Below are positions 34,640 to 44,234 of a DNA stretch of 64,000 nt, piece by piece (the stretch's first letter is position 1; each line of letters begins with the position of its first letter). A program made the translations under genes and the position numbers. Origin of the DNA: Rhodoblastus acidophilus. Lineage in GTDB: Bacteria > Pseudomonadota > Alphaproteobacteria > Rhizobiales > Beijerinckiaceae. The DNA is taken from the NCBI RefSeq assembly GCF_025961575.1, contig NZ_JAOQNX010000018.1:1-64000 (forward strand), written 5' to 3'. Under the pieces are notes generated by a model. That model searched no databases and had not been told where the DNA came from. It was given only the letters and a program-made list of their open reading frames with translations.

Positions 34640-35218
34640 ATGATGACCTTAAAATTGCGTTTGCTTGTCCTCCTCAGCGCGCCCGTGCTCGCGGCGGCGA
34701 CGCCGGCGCAGGCCGGCTTCTTTGAGGATTTGTTCGGCATTCAGGAGAAGCCGGCGGCGGCGCCGCAGCCGGCGCGGCCCGATCCGGCGCTGGCGGCCAA
34801 AAGGGCGCAACAGGCCCACGCCGCGCACGAGAAGAGCATCGCCAACCAGATCGCGGCCAACAAGGCGCTGAAGGCGGCTCAGGCGGGCAAGGACCCGGCC
34901 ATGCTCGCCTTGCAGGACAATACGCTGCGGCGCGGCGACATTGTTTCGGGGCCGAACGGCCTGATGGTCTATATGGGCGGCGATCCGGAAAATCCCGGCG
35001 AGGCCCGCTTTGTCCCCGCCAATGATCCGCGGCTGGAGAAAGGCCTGCGCGAAAACCTCAAGGGCCTGAAGCGGCCCACCGCCGCGGTGACGCCGGAGCC
35101 CAGACCGCCGGAGCCCCAGCCCCAGCCGCAAGCCACCGAGGTTGCGCAGCAGGTCTCGGTCGAACGCGACGGCAAGGTGATCCGCGTCATCGGCGCCTAT
35201 CAGGGCGGCGCGGACTGA
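34640..35218 (+). CDS. unknown exported protein, 192 aa
   Basis: A signal peptide (LLVLLSAPVLAAATPAQAG) is followed by FFEDLFG, an Ala/Gln/Pro/Lys-rich linker (about 35-75), and a folded part containing RRGDIVSGPNGLMVYMGGDP. A proline-rich stretch (about 150-170) precedes a C-terminal strand KVIRVIGAYQG. No family recognised; the small domain may bind a ligand or peptidoglycan. I start at ATG 34640 rather than at 34550, which would place a hydrophilic tail before the signal. Confidence 0.72.
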   Translation: MMTLKLRLLVLLSAPVLAAATPAQAGFFEDLFGIQEKPAAAPQPARPDPALAAKRAQQAHAAHEKSIANQIAANKALKAAQAGKDPAMLALQDNTLRRGDIVSGPNGLMVYMGGDPENPGEARFVPANDPRLEKGLRENLKGLKRPTAAVTPEPRPPEPQPQPQATEVAQQVSVERDGKVIRVIGAYQGGAD

Positions 35219-35329
35219 ACGAAATCCGCGGCGGCCCAGCTTTCGCCAAGGTTCGTTCAGTTTGGATTAAGCCTAATTGACGACAATATGCCGTGTGAAA
35301 GGGGACGCTTCCCTTTCGGAGACGGTCCT

Positions 35330-36049
35330 ATGAACGATCTTGTCCGCCTCGACCATGTTTTCGAGGAAAAGAAATTCACCGCGAAATCCGCCGCCGCTTC
35401 GGTCGGCGCGGCCTTGCTGCTCGTCGGTCTCGGCTGGGGCGCCGGGGCGAAGATCGACGCGATGCGCGGCCCCACGCCCGAGCAAATCGCCGCGGAGGCC
35501 GCCGCGAAGAGCGCGGAAAAGGTCGCGCAGGCCGAAAAGACCCACCAGCGCGCGATCTCGGAGCTGCGCGCCAATGTCGACGGCTTGAAGACCAAGCTGG
35601 ACGCCGAGGCCGAAAAGGCGCGCGGCTCCGAAGCCGCCGTCGCCGCCCTGCAGAAAAGCCTCGCCGAGGAAAAGGCCCAGTCGCAGGCGCTGCACGCCCG
35701 TCTGGAAAAACTCCAGGCCGCGGCCCAGCCCGCCAAGCCGGCGGAGCCGCCGACCCCGCCCGTCCGCCCCGCCGTCGACCGCACGCCCACCGCGACCATC
35801 GCGCCCCACGCCAAAGTGGCCGCCGTGAAGCCCGCCGCCGCCCCCACGCCGAAGCGCTATGGCGCCTATATTCTGCGGGAGGTCAATGACGGGCTGGCGA
35901 TCATCGAGGGCGCCTATGGCGAGCAGGAGGTCGGCCCCGGCGACGTGCTGCGCGGCGGCGTGCGCGTGCAGAGCGTCGAGAAGCGCGGCGGCAACTGGGT
36001 GGTCATGACCGACCGCGGCTATATCGCCCCGGAAGGTTTTTGGGACTGA
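35330..36049 (+). CDS. unknown inner-membrane coiled-coil protein, 239 aa
   Basis: One membrane segment near residues 22-40 (AAASVGAALLLVGLGWGAGA) separates a short cytoplasmic N-terminus from a long periplasmic coiled coil (about 50-135, Ala/Lys/Glu-rich). A Pro/Ala linker follows, and the C-terminal globular part has RYGAYILREVNDGLAIIEG and PGDVLRGGVRVQSVEKRGG, resembling type-IV-pilus PilP/TonB-like assembly modules in outline only. ATG 35330 is preceded by GGTCCT, a weak site. Same strand as the preceding exported protein, 111 bases apart. Confidence 0.72.
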   Translation: MNDLVRLDHVFEEKKFTAKSAAASVGAALLLVGLGWGAGAKIDAMRGPTPEQIAAEAAAKSAEKVAQAEKTHQRAISELRANVDGLKTKLDAEAEKARGSEAAVAALQKSLAEEKAQSQALHARLEKLQAAAQPAKPAEPPTPPVRPAVDRTPTATIAPHAKVAAVKPAAAPTPKRYGAYILREVNDGLAIIEGAYGEQEVGPGDVLRGGVRVQSVEKRGGNWVVMTDRGYIAPEGFWD

Positions 36050-36052
36050 GAC

Positions 36053-36322
36053 TCAGTCCTTGCCGCATTCGCGGGTTTGGCGGGAATCGATATCGCCGTT
36101 GGGACGATGGTAGCTGACGACGCTGAGCCGGCAGCCGCTTTCGTCCCGCCAGATCCGCACGATCTCATGGCGGCGCCAGTCGCCCTTGCTGTCGACGCGG
36201 GCGCCGGGCGCCGCGGCGATATTGCCCGCCAGGGCCGAGGGGAAGGCCTGCGACCAGACGGCGGACGGCGCGCCCGCCGCCACAGCCGCGAGGCCGAAGA
36301 CCAGCATATAGACCTTTCTCAT
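36053..36322 (-). CDS. small exported protein of unknown function, 89 aa
   Basis: Signal peptide (MRKVYMLVFGLAAVAAGAPS, cleaved near AVWSQ) and a mature part with RVDSKGDWRRHEIVRIWRDE and two Cys (SGCRLSVVSY, TRECGKD), one near the end, suggesting a disulfide. The ATG at 36322 has GGAGCGGGAT upstream. Its end lies four bases from the stop of the coiled-coil membrane protein, so the two genes converge. No family recognised. Confidence 0.65.
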   Translation of the reverse strand: MRKVYMLVFGLAAVAAGAPSAVWSQAFPSALAGNIAAAPGARVDSKGDWRRHEIVRIWRDESGCRLSVVSYHRPNGDIDSRQTRECGKD

Positions 36323-36372
36323 TATCCCGCTCCATCGCGGCGCCTGCGCCGCGTCGCCAGCTCTTTCGCGCG

Positions 36373-36603
36373 CTATTTCTGCGGCTGGCCGTTCTTGTTC
36401 ATGCCATCTTTGCTCTGGCTCTGCGTGGTCCCGTTCTTCTGCGGGTCCGTCTCGTTCTGGATCTTGCCTGGCTTCTGCATGGTGGGACTGTCGCGGTCGG
36501 CGGCGGTCGCGCCGCCCTGTCCGGTTGAGCCGGATTGCGCCCAGGCCGCGACCGGCGAAAGCGCCAGAGCAGCGGTCAGGGCGAGGGTCAAATTGAACTT
36601 CAT
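36373..36603 (-). CDS. small exported low-complexity protein, 76 aa
   Basis: MKFNLTLALTAALALSPVAA is a clear signal peptide. The mature 50 residues are Gly/Thr/Gln/Asn/Lys-rich, without hydrophobic core (QSGSTGQGGATAADRDSPT), thus probably disordered in the periplasm. AAGGAGG-type Shine-Dalgarno precedes the ATG. Located 50 bases upstream of the 89-residue exported protein on the same strand. No function proposed. Confidence 0.7.
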   Translation of the reverse strand: MKFNLTLALTAALALSPVAAWAQSGSTGQGGATAADRDSPTMQKPGKIQNETDPQKNGTTQSQSKDGMNKNGQPQK

Positions 36604-36815
36604 GAGGCGCCTCCTTGCGGCGTGCTAAAGGCCGCGCGCCTGCGCGGCATCGCATCCGGAGAAGACGCCAAACTCGTGATTTGGTTGCAGAAAATGACGA
36701 GAAATCGCCGGGCCAGAGCGTAGGGATTACGCCCCGATCTTGGCTTTACTGTGGTCGTCGCGCCAGCATTGTTTTTCGTTCAGGCGCGTCCTACGGCGAA
36801 TACTGACGAAAACGC

Positions 36816-37409
36816 CTAAAATTGTTGCGGAAGGTTGCGCCGGGGATGGACCTGCGCGGCATAGGCGGCGTGCAAGGCCGGCAGGATGTCCTCGACCTCC
36901 TCGCAGACGAGATAGCGGGCCTCATAGGGCGCGCGAATGAAGCCGGTGTCGCGCATATGGTCGAGCAGCGCCAGAAGCGGCGCCCAAAACCCCTGGAGAT
37001 CGGCGATCAGCACCGGCTTGTCGTGCCGCCCGAGCTGCACCCAGGTCAATTGCTCCACCAATTCCTCCAGCGTGCCGACGCCGCCGGGAAAAGCGACGAA
37101 AGCGTCGGCCTTTTCGAACATCAGCCGTTTGCGCGAATGCATGTCATCGACGACCAGCAGCTCCTGCACGTCTTCCAGCATGTGCTCGCGCCGCGCCAAA
37201 AACCCCGGAATGATGCCGGTGACGCGGCCGCCCGCACCAAGCGTGGCGCGCGCGATCGCGCCCATCAAGCCGAGATTTCCGCCGCCATAGACCAGACCGA
37301 CGCCGTTTTCGGCGAGAAGGACGCCAAAGCGCTCGGCCGCGCGCAGAAAGGCGGGATCGTGGCCCGGGGAGGAGCCGCAGTAAACACAGATGTTTGCAAT
37401 CGCAGCCAC
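36816..37409 (-). CDS. LOG-family Rossmann protein (TIGR00730), 197 aa
   Basis: Phosphoribohydrolase of the cytokinin-activating LOG type: ICVYCGSSPGHDPAF at the start, YGGGNLGLMGAIAR, and the signature PGGVGTLEELVEQLTW, with Arg/Glu for catalysis. Plant and bacterial LOG enzymes release the free base from nucleoside 5'-monophosphates; substrate in a non-plant-associated bacterium is not fixed. Length is normal. It is divergent from pepN, with a 160-base gap. Confidence 0.93.
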   Translation of the reverse strand: MAAIANICVYCGSSPGHDPAFLRAAERFGVLLAENGVGLVYGGGNLGLMGAIARATLGAGGRVTGIIPGFLARREHMLEDVQELLVVDDMHSRKRLMFEKADAFVAFPGGVGTLEELVEQLTWVQLGRHDKPVLIADLQGFWAPLLALLDHMRDTGFIRAPYEARYLVCEEVEDILPALHAAYAAQVHPRRNLPQQF

Positions 37410-37573
37410 GCCGGTCCCCCTTGCCTCGTCCGAATCCTTCTTGCCGTTTTGGCGGGCGCCGCGTCAAGAATGCCTAAAATTTCCCATATCGACATCGCAA
37501 ATCTTTTGGAGAATGGCCATTTTCGCTCGGCGACGCTAAGAAGCACCCTTGTCGTCCGCAGCAAGAGCCTTGC

Positions 37574-40234
37574 ATGTCCGCGCACTCCGATTCCGCCGCC
37601 CCCTCCCCGGTTCGCCTCGCCGATTACCGCCCCACCGATTATCTCATCGACACGGTCGATCTCGACTTCCGGCTGGACGCCACGGCGACGCGGGTGGTGT
37701 CGCGCCTGCGCCTGCGCCCCAATCCGGCGGGCCGCGCGGGCGCGCCGCTGGTCCTCGACGGCGGCGATCTCAAACCCTTGCGCGCGAGCCTGGACAATCT
37801 GCCGCTCGACCTCGCCGCCGTGGCGACGCCGCATCGCCTGACCATCGCCAATCCGCCGCAGCGCCCGTTCACGCTTGAGGTGGAGACCGAGCTCGACCCC
37901 TCCTCCAACACCCAGCTCGAGGGCCTCTACCGCTCCAACGGAACCTTTTGCACGCAATGCGAGGCCGAGGGGTTCCGCCGCATTACCTATTATCTCGACC
38001 GCCCCGACGTGATGGCGGTGTTCACCACGCGCGTCGAAGCGGCGAAGGACGAAGCGCCCATCCTGCTGTCGAACGGCAATCCGGTGGAGACGGGCTCCTC
38101 CGGCCCCGGCCGCCATTACGCCATCTGGCATGATCCCCATCCCAAGCCCTGCTACCTCTTCGCTTTGGTCGGCGGCGATCTCGGCTGGATCGAGGAGGAG
38201 TTCACCACCGGCTCGGGCCGCAAGGTCAAGCTCGCCATCTATGTCGAAAAGGGCAAGGAACATCGCGCCCATTACGCGATGGAAAGCCTGATCCATGCGA
38301 TGCGCTGGGACGAATTCGTCTATGGCCGCGAATATGACCTGGATGTGTTCAACATCGTCGCCGTCTCCGACTTCACCATGGGCGCGATGGAGAACAAGGG
38401 TCTCAATATCTTCAACGACAAATACATCCTCGCCATTGCCGAGACGGCGACGGATGCGGATTACGCCCATATCGAAAGCGTGGTCGCCCACGAATATTTC
38501 CACAACTGGACCGGCAACCGCATCACCTGCCGCGACTGGTTCCAGCTCTGCCTGAAGGAAGGCCTGACCGTCTATCGCGACCAGGAATTTTCCGGCGACC
38601 AGCGCTCGCGCGCCGTGCAGCGCATCACCGATGTCCGCGCCCTGCGCGCGGCGCAGTTCCCCGAGGACGCCGGCCCGCTCGCCCACAATGTCCGCCCGGA
38701 CACCTATCGCGAGATCAACAACTTTTATACCGCGACGGTCTACGAAAAAGGCGCCGAAATCATCCGCATGCTGCGCGCGCTGATCGGCCATGACGCCTAT
38801 CACGCCGGCATGGCGCTCTATTTCGAGCGGTTCGACGGCAAGGCCGCGACCATCGAGGATTTCCTCTCCTGCTTCGCCGAATCCTCCGGGCGCGACCTCG
38901 GCGATTTCGCCCAATGGTACGCGCAGGCCGGCACGCCGCGGGTAAAAGTGAGCGGCGCCTACGATTCTGAAGCCAAGACCTATCAGCTGAGCTTGAGCCA
39001 GCACATCCCGCCAACGCCCGGCCAAGCGGAGAAAAAGCCGCTGCCCATGCCGATCCGCATCGGCCTGATCGGCCGCGACGGCGGCGAAATCCCGCTGGTC
39101 CAGGACCATGCGCAGAACTGGCGCGAGGAAAAATTCGGCGTGTTCGAGCTTGCCGGGCCCGAGCGGACCATCGTGTTCAAGAACGTGCCGACCCCGCCGG
39201 TCGCCTCGGTCAACCGCCGCTTTTCCGCCGCCGTCATCCTGGAACAGCAGCTGTCCGAGGACGACCTGCTGCTGCTGATGGCGCATGACAGCGACCCCTT
39301 CAACAAATGGCAGGCGGCGCAGAGTTTTGCGACGCGGCTGATGATCCGCTCCACCGCCGCCATCCGCGCCGGGGAAATGCCGGCGTTTTCAGAAAAATTC
39401 GCGCTGGCTTTGGCCGATGCGCTTGAGCATTACGAGACCGACCCCGCTTTCGCCGCACAAATGGCGGCGCTGCCGACCGAAAACGACCTCGCCCGCGACA
39501 TCGGGACCGATGTCGATCCCGAAGCCATTTTCCTGGCGCGCAAAGCCCTTCGCGACGGCGTGGGCCAGTTGCTGTCGCACCGCCTGCTCGCCCTTTACGA
39601 CAAGCTGCAATCCGACGCCCCCTATTCGCCGGACGCGGCAAGCGCCGGACGCCGCGCCTTGCGCAACGCCTGCCTCGATCTCTACGCCGCCGGCAACCAT
39701 GCCGACGGCTCCGAAATCGCCCTGGCGCAGTTCCAGCACGCCACCAACATGACGGACAAGATGGGCGCGCTCTCGGTGCTGAGCCGGCTGCCGACCCCGA
39801 CGCGCGAAAAGGCGCTGGAATTCTTCTACCGCGCCCATTGCGACGAACCGCTGATCATCGACAAATGGTTCTCGCTGCAGGCGACCATTCCCGAGCCGGA
39901 CACGCTGGCGCGGGTCAAACGGCTAACCAAGGTCCACGCCTTCAACATCGCCACCCCGAACCGGGTCTATGCTTTGATCGGCGCCTTCGCCAACGCCAAT
40001 CCGCTGTGCTTCAACGACCTCAGCGGCGACGGCTACCAATTCGTCGCCGATCTGGCGCTGCAGGCCGACGGCGTCAACCCGCAGGTTGCAGCGCGGCTAC
40101 TGTCGGCGTTCCGCTCCTGGCGCAATCTGGAGGCTCGGCGCGGCGAATTGGCCGAACAGGCCCTGCGGAAGGTGCTCGACGCCTCGAAGCTTTCGCCAGA
40201 CTTGCGTGACATCGCGCAACGTGCGCTCGGCTGA
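37574..40234 (+). CDS. pepN: aminopeptidase N, PepN, 886 aa
   Basis: M1-family zinc aminopeptidase releasing N-terminal residues from peptides. The exopeptidase motif GAMENKGLNIFN lies near residues 275-286, the zinc motif HEYFHNWTGNR near 305-315, with the third ligand Glu in LKEGLTVYRDQE. The C-terminal alpha domain (about 560-886) has helical repeats. The start MSAHSDSAAPSP fits; length agrees with the E. coli-type PepN. A terminator follows. Confidence 0.97.
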   Translation: MSAHSDSAAPSPVRLADYRPTDYLIDTVDLDFRLDATATRVVSRLRLRPNPAGRAGAPLVLDGGDLKPLRASLDNLPLDLAAVATPHRLTIANPPQRPFTLEVETELDPSSNTQLEGLYRSNGTFCTQCEAEGFRRITYYLDRPDVMAVFTTRVEAAKDEAPILLSNGNPVETGSSGPGRHYAIWHDPHPKPCYLFALVGGDLGWIEEEFTTGSGRKVKLAIYVEKGKEHRAHYAMESLIHAMRWDEFVYGREYDLDVFNIVAVSDFTMGAMENKGLNIFNDKYILAIAETATDADYAHIESVVAHEYFHNWTGNRITCRDWFQLCLKEGLTVYRDQEFSGDQRSRAVQRITDVRALRAAQFPEDAGPLAHNVRPDTYREINNFYTATVYEKGAEIIRMLRALIGHDAYHAGMALYFERFDGKAATIEDFLSCFAESSGRDLGDFAQWYAQAGTPRVKVSGAYDSEAKTYQLSLSQHIPPTPGQAEKKPLPMPIRIGLIGRDGGEIPLVQDHAQNWREEKFGVFELAGPERTIVFKNVPTPPVASVNRRFSAAVILEQQLSEDDLLLLMAHDSDPFNKWQAAQSFATRLMIRSTAAIRAGEMPAFSEKFALALADALEHYETDPAFAAQMAALPTENDLARDIGTDVDPEAIFLARKALRDGVGQLLSHRLLALYDKLQSDAPYSPDAASAGRRALRNACLDLYAAGNHADGSEIALAQFQHATNMTDKMGALSVLSRLPTPTREKALEFFYRAHCDEPLIIDKWFSLQATIPEPDTLARVKRLTKVHAFNIATPNRVYALIGAFANANPLCFNDLSGDGYQFVADLALQADGVNPQVAARLLSAFRSWRNLEARRGELAEQALRKVLDASKLSPDLRDIAQRALG

Positions 40235-40249
40235 CCACGCATCAATACG

Positions 40250-40294
40250 GAGAAGCGGACGGGCAATTACACGTAGCGTTAGCCTCCGCTTCTT
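40250..40294 (+). terminator. hairpin downstream of pepN
   Basis: AGAAGCGGA (40251-40259) pairs with TCCGCTTCT (40285-40293) around a 25-base spacer with a smaller inner pairing; a short T-rich tail (TCTGTTA) follows. It begins 17 bases after the pepN stop. The remainder of the gap to 40524 shows no gene. Confidence 0.6.
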
Positions 40295-40524
40295 CTGTTA
40301 CATGCGTTTCTTTTCGCGAAGAGCTCAATGTTACCCTAGGTTATCTTGGTTTCGGCGGGGCCTGCGGCGGACCCGTTGCCGACCCGTTTTGACAGGTTTA
40401 CTAAAAATTTACTCTGGACAAATAGCCGCCGCGGGATTCAGATAAGAGTGATTCGAGAGCAGTGTTCGTCGCTTCGATTCACCCCGAAAATTCAACCTTC
40501 GAGTTTCCCCCACGGGAGTCCTTC

Positions 40525-42900
40525 ATGGCGCGTGCAAACGCGGCAGCCTCGTCCTTTTGCCTGGACACACCGACATCAGGAATGTTCGCCGCCTCGCGCA
40601 ACGCCGAAGGCCAGAAATCCTCTACATCTCCGCAAGTGATCGACGCGCCCCAGCCCCGCCCGCGACCCGTCCGCACCCCCTCGCCCAAACCCTCCCGCGT
40701 CGGGCCGGCGCTGTGCCGCCTGGTCCCCTTCGCCGCCGTCCTGTTCCTGCTGCTGCTGCTCGGCCTCGCCATCGACGCGACGCTGGGGACCTACTACCAG
40801 GTTGAGCCGGAGGCGCTCGCGGAACTCGAAACCATCGGCCAGCTCGCCGCCGACGACATCCATGCCGCGTTGCGCCGCGGCGAGCCCGGCGCGCCCGCCT
40901 CCGCCGTGCTCGGCGCCGCCCGCCGCCACATTTTTGCGCGCGGGCGTTCCGTCATGCTGACGGACCGCGAGGGGCAGATCGTCGCCGCCGCTCCGGAAAG
41001 CGCGGCGCATGGCTCGCTCGCGGCCCGGCTGGGCGGCGCGCCGCTCGCGGTGCTCGGCGAAAAAGCCGGCGCCATGCATGTTTCCGGACCGAATGGCGAC
41101 GTCCTCGCCTCCGTGCGCAATCTCGAGGGACCATTCGGCCAGATCGCCATCGTGCAGCCGGTCGAACAAGCTTTCGCCGAATGGCGCGCCAGCGCCTGCC
41201 GCACCGTGCTGCTGCTGCTCGCCACCTCCGCCATGCTGGGCCTGCTCGGCTTCGCCTTCTACACCCAGGCCCGGCGCGCGGCGCAGGCGGAGAGCGAGCG
41301 CGCCCGCATCCGCGCCCGCATGGACGCCGCGCTGGACCGCGGCCGCTGCGGCCTGTGGGACTGGAATCTGGCGACCGGCCGCATCCACTGGTCCGAATCC
41401 ATGTATGAGCTGCTGGGCATGCCATCGCGCGCGGAATTCCTGTCCTTTGGCGAAATTCGCGCCCTGCTCCATCCCGACGACGGCGATCTCGTCGGCATTG
41501 CCGAGGATCTGACCGCCGGCCGGCTCGAAACCGTCGATCACGCTTTTCGCATGCGCAACGCCAATGGCGCCTTCGTCTGGCTGCGCGCCCGCGCCCAGGT
41601 GATCCGCGACGCCGGCGACGGCCAGCCGCATCTGGTCGGCATCGCCATCGACATTTCCGAGGAAAAGCGCCTGGCCGAGCGCAGCGCCGCCTCCGACCGC
41701 AGGTTGCGCGACGCGGTCGAAACCATTTCCGCCGCCTTCGTATTGTGGGACGAGCACAATCGGCTGGTGCTGTGCAATTCCAAGTTCCAGCGCCTGCACG
41801 GGCTCAGCGACGCCTGCGTCGCCGCCGGCGCCACTTACGCGCAGGTCATGGCGCATTCGCAACCCGTCGTTCAGGAAAGCGAAACGGTGCACGACGCCGA
41901 CGGCGGCGGGCGCGTCTACGAGGCCCGGCTCGCCGACGGGCGCTGGCTGCAAATCAACGAGCGCCGCACCAAGGACGGCGGCTATGTCTCGGTCGGCGCG
42001 GACATTTCCGACCTGAAACGGCACGAACAGAGCCTACTCGAAGGCGAGCGCAAGCTGATGGCGACCATCGCCGACCTGCGCAAATCCCGGCAGACCCTGG
42101 AATTGCAGGCCCAGCAGCTCGCCGAACTCGCCGAGCGCTATTTGGAGCAAAAGGCGGCGGCCGAAACCGCCAATCGCGCCAAAAGCCATTTCCTGGCCAA
42201 TATGAGCCATGAGCTGCGCACGCCGCTGACCCATATCATCGGTTTCGCCGAAATGATGGAAAACCAGATTTTTGGCGAGATCGGCCACGCCCGCTATCTC
42301 GGCTATGCCGGCGATATCAGGAAATCCGGAGAATATTTGCGCGCCGTGATCGGCGACGTGCTGGAAATGTCGCGGCTGGAGGCGGGCGTGGTCGACCTGT
42401 CGGCGCGCGAATTCGATTTCGCGCCGGCGCTCGACCGGGCCATCTCAGCCTTCACCGCCTCCGCCGAGGCCAAGCAGGTCACGCTGGCGCTGGACTCCTC
42501 GGGAAGCGAAAAGGCCTATGCCGACCCCGAGGCGTTCGACAAGATTCTCGACACGCTGCTCAAGAATGCGCTGAAGTTCACGCCGCATGGCGGGCGCGTG
42601 ACCCTGCGCGGGCGCTGCGAGGCCGCGGGCTGCGAGATCGTGGTGGAAGACAGCGGCTGCGGCATGAGCGCCCAGGAGATCGAACAGGCCTGCCACCCCT
42701 TCGAACAGACCTCGCCGCTGATGGAAGACGGCATGAAGGGGCCGGGCCTGGGCCTGTCGATCGCGCGTTCGCTGGTCGAGCTGCATGGCGGCCGTCTGCA
42801 GATCGAATCGGCCCCGGGCCTGGGCGCCCGGGTGCGCTTCACCCTGCCCGGCCCCCGCCACGCCAGCGCCAAGAAAATCGCGCTCACCACCGCAGCCTGA
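40525..42900 (+). CDS. PAS sensor histidine kinase, PleC/DivJ (PdhS) type, 791 aa
   Basis: Membrane kinase with segments near 65-88 and 227-248 bracketing a periplasmic sensor domain, then a PAS_3 domain (about 265-382, with IHWSESMYELLGMP and PHLVGIAIDISEEKR), a second PAS-like part (about 392-498, VLWDEHNRLVLCNSKFQRLH), HisKA with H in FLANMSHELRTPLTHIIGF near 561, and HATPase with N box LLKNALKFTP and GPGLGLSIARSLVELHGG. The H-box region resembles PleC/DivJ, which act on DivK and PleD, both encoded 15 kb away. I start at ATG 40525 with GGGAG upstream. Confidence 0.85.
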   Translation: MARANAAASSFCLDTPTSGMFAASRNAEGQKSSTSPQVIDAPQPRPRPVRTPSPKPSRVGPALCRLVPFAAVLFLLLLLGLAIDATLGTYYQVEPEALAELETIGQLAADDIHAALRRGEPGAPASAVLGAARRHIFARGRSVMLTDREGQIVAAAPESAAHGSLAARLGGAPLAVLGEKAGAMHVSGPNGDVLASVRNLEGPFGQIAIVQPVEQAFAEWRASACRTVLLLLATSAMLGLLGFAFYTQARRAAQAESERARIRARMDAALDRGRCGLWDWNLATGRIHWSESMYELLGMPSRAEFLSFGEIRALLHPDDGDLVGIAEDLTAGRLETVDHAFRMRNANGAFVWLRARAQVIRDAGDGQPHLVGIAIDISEEKRLAERSAASDRRLRDAVETISAAFVLWDEHNRLVLCNSKFQRLHGLSDACVAAGATYAQVMAHSQPVVQESETVHDADGGGRVYEARLADGRWLQINERRTKDGGYVSVGADISDLKRHEQSLLEGERKLMATIADLRKSRQTLELQAQQLAELAERYLEQKAAAETANRAKSHFLANMSHELRTPLTHIIGFAEMMENQIFGEIGHARYLGYAGDIRKSGEYLRAVIGDVLEMSRLEAGVVDLSAREFDFAPALDRAISAFTASAEAKQVTLALDSSGSEKAYADPEAFDKILDTLLKNALKFTPHGGRVTLRGRCEAAGCEIVVEDSGCGMSAQEIEQACHPFEQTSPLMEDGMKGPGLGLSIARSLVELHGGRLQIESAPGLGARVRFTLPGPRHASAKKIALTTAA

Positions 42901-42962
42901 ACCCCAGGGGACTGGATCGCATTGCGCGCTCCCGTCCTGTCGACTGGGGCACTCCCCTCCCG

Positions 42963-43223
42963 TCACTCCCGCGCGGCTCTCGCGTAAACCGTCTCCATGC
43001 GCGCCGCGAGCGCCAGGTCCTTTTCGGTCACCCCGCCCGCGTCATGCGTGGTCAGCTCCACCCAGACCTTGTCGTAAACATTCTTCCATTCGGGATGATG
43101 GTCGACGCGCTCGCAGTAAAAGCCAACCTCGACCATGAAGGCCAGAGCTTCGGAAAAACCTGAAAAGCGGAAGCATTTCGACATGCGCTTGTCATCGCCG
43201 CTCCACCCCTCCGGAAATCGCAT
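42963..43223 (-). CDS. pterin-4a-carbinolamine dehydratase-like protein, 86 aa
   Basis: The segment FRFSGFSEALAFMVEVGF followed by HHPEWKNVYDKVWVELTTHD and LALAARME matches PCD/DCoH. The His-His-Pro-Glu-Trp dehydratase motif is present. The family usually has about 20 more N-terminal residues forming the first strands; here the protein begins directly at MRFPEGW, so it is slightly short, but the active site is intact. It recycles tetrahydrobiopterin and may stabilise RNA polymerase-type dimers. The start codon lies close to the divergent 43299 gene. Confidence 0.85.
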   Translation of the reverse strand: MRFPEGWSGDDKRMSKCFRFSGFSEALAFMVEVGFYCERVDHHPEWKNVYDKVWVELTTHDAGGVTEKDLALAARMETVYARAARE

Positions 43224-43298
43224 GGTTCCCTCCCCTTTGCGCCCGCCCCGTCAGAGGCTAAAACGCGCCATCTTAATCCATGGATCGCCGCCGCCCAC

Positions 43299-44231
43299 AT
43301 GCGCCAAATACTCGCCCTCGCCTTCATGCTGCTCGCCGCTCCCGCCTTCGCCCAGGGCGCGCAGGGGCTCGTCAACGAAACCGCCGTCACCGTGAACAAC
43401 CGCTCCACGCCGGAACTCTGCGCCGAGCGCGACAATGTCGCGCTGGAGTTCGTCTCGCCCGAGGTGCGACACATGGAGGTGCAGGCGACCCACCCCTCCT
43501 ATATCGGCATGATCCGCAACGACCGCTGGGCGCCCGATTTCTCCGCCTGCAACATGCCGCATGGCGAAGGCGCGCTGCCGCGCAAGACCTTTTATGAATC
43601 GCCGACCCTGTGGCTGACCGGCCTCACCGATCCGACGTTCTGGCGACCGGGGACCGTGCCGATCAAAGTCGGCGACCGCGTCGAGACCGGTTTTAACTAC
43701 ATCCAGCTGTGGATGCTGTATCGCGAGCGCGCCGAAGAGGTGCTGGTCCTCTACCCCTCCGACGGCTATTGGCGCATTCGCCCGCTGCCCTTCGGCGAGA
43801 TGCGCTGGACGGCTTACGGCTCCTCCTTCCTGATCGGCCCCGTGGAAGTGCAGGACCGCCCGATTGTCGCGCTCAAGGACATTGTCTTCGATCCCGAGAA
43901 AAAGGCGTTCACGCTGAATTTCGCCCGCGGCGGCTCGGCAATTGTGACGCTGAAGGCTGTCGATCAGGAGCATATCGCGCTCGACGTCGCCTATTCCGGC
44001 GCCATGCCCGAAAAGCTGCCGTTTGCCGCCATGCGCTCCATGTATGTCAGCGAAAGCAACGCCGATGTGTCCGCCGTGGCCTGGCGGGTGAAGGACGGCG
44101 CCGGCTGGGGCGAGTCCAACATTCTCGCCTGGAAGGGCGGTCAGGTCACCGAACTCTGGGCCGGCCGCGCCACGCCGTCGCGCCACAACCAGTCGGCGCC
44201 CGACATGATCTTTTCCCACTTCCGGCCCTGA
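43299..44231 (+). CDS. unknown exported protein, 310 aa
   Basis: MRQILALAFMLLAAPAFAQG is a signal peptide cleaved after AFA. The mature part is mostly beta, with a conserved-looking THPSYIGMIRNDRWAPDFSA segment and two widely spaced Cys (PELCAER, FSACNMPHG). Several strands repeat in the middle and C-terminal half (for example RVETGFNYIQLWMLYRE, FLIGPVEVQDRP). No family recognised. The next gene starts four bases after its stop, so both probably serve the same envelope process. Confidence 0.72.
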   Translation: MRQILALAFMLLAAPAFAQGAQGLVNETAVTVNNRSTPELCAERDNVALEFVSPEVRHMEVQATHPSYIGMIRNDRWAPDFSACNMPHGEGALPRKTFYESPTLWLTGLTDPTFWRPGTVPIKVGDRVETGFNYIQLWMLYRERAEEVLVLYPSDGYWRIRPLPFGEMRWTAYGSSFLIGPVEVQDRPIVALKDIVFDPEKKAFTLNFARGGSAIVTLKAVDQEHIALDVAYSGAMPEKLPFAAMRSMYVSESNADVSAVAWRVKDGAGWGESNILAWKGGQVTELWAGRATPSRHNQSAPDMIFSHFRP

Positions 44232-44234
44232 ACC

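Noticed and set aside
37265-39286. 673-residue frame opposite pepN
   Set aside because: Shadow of pepN; lacks motifs and a ribosome site.
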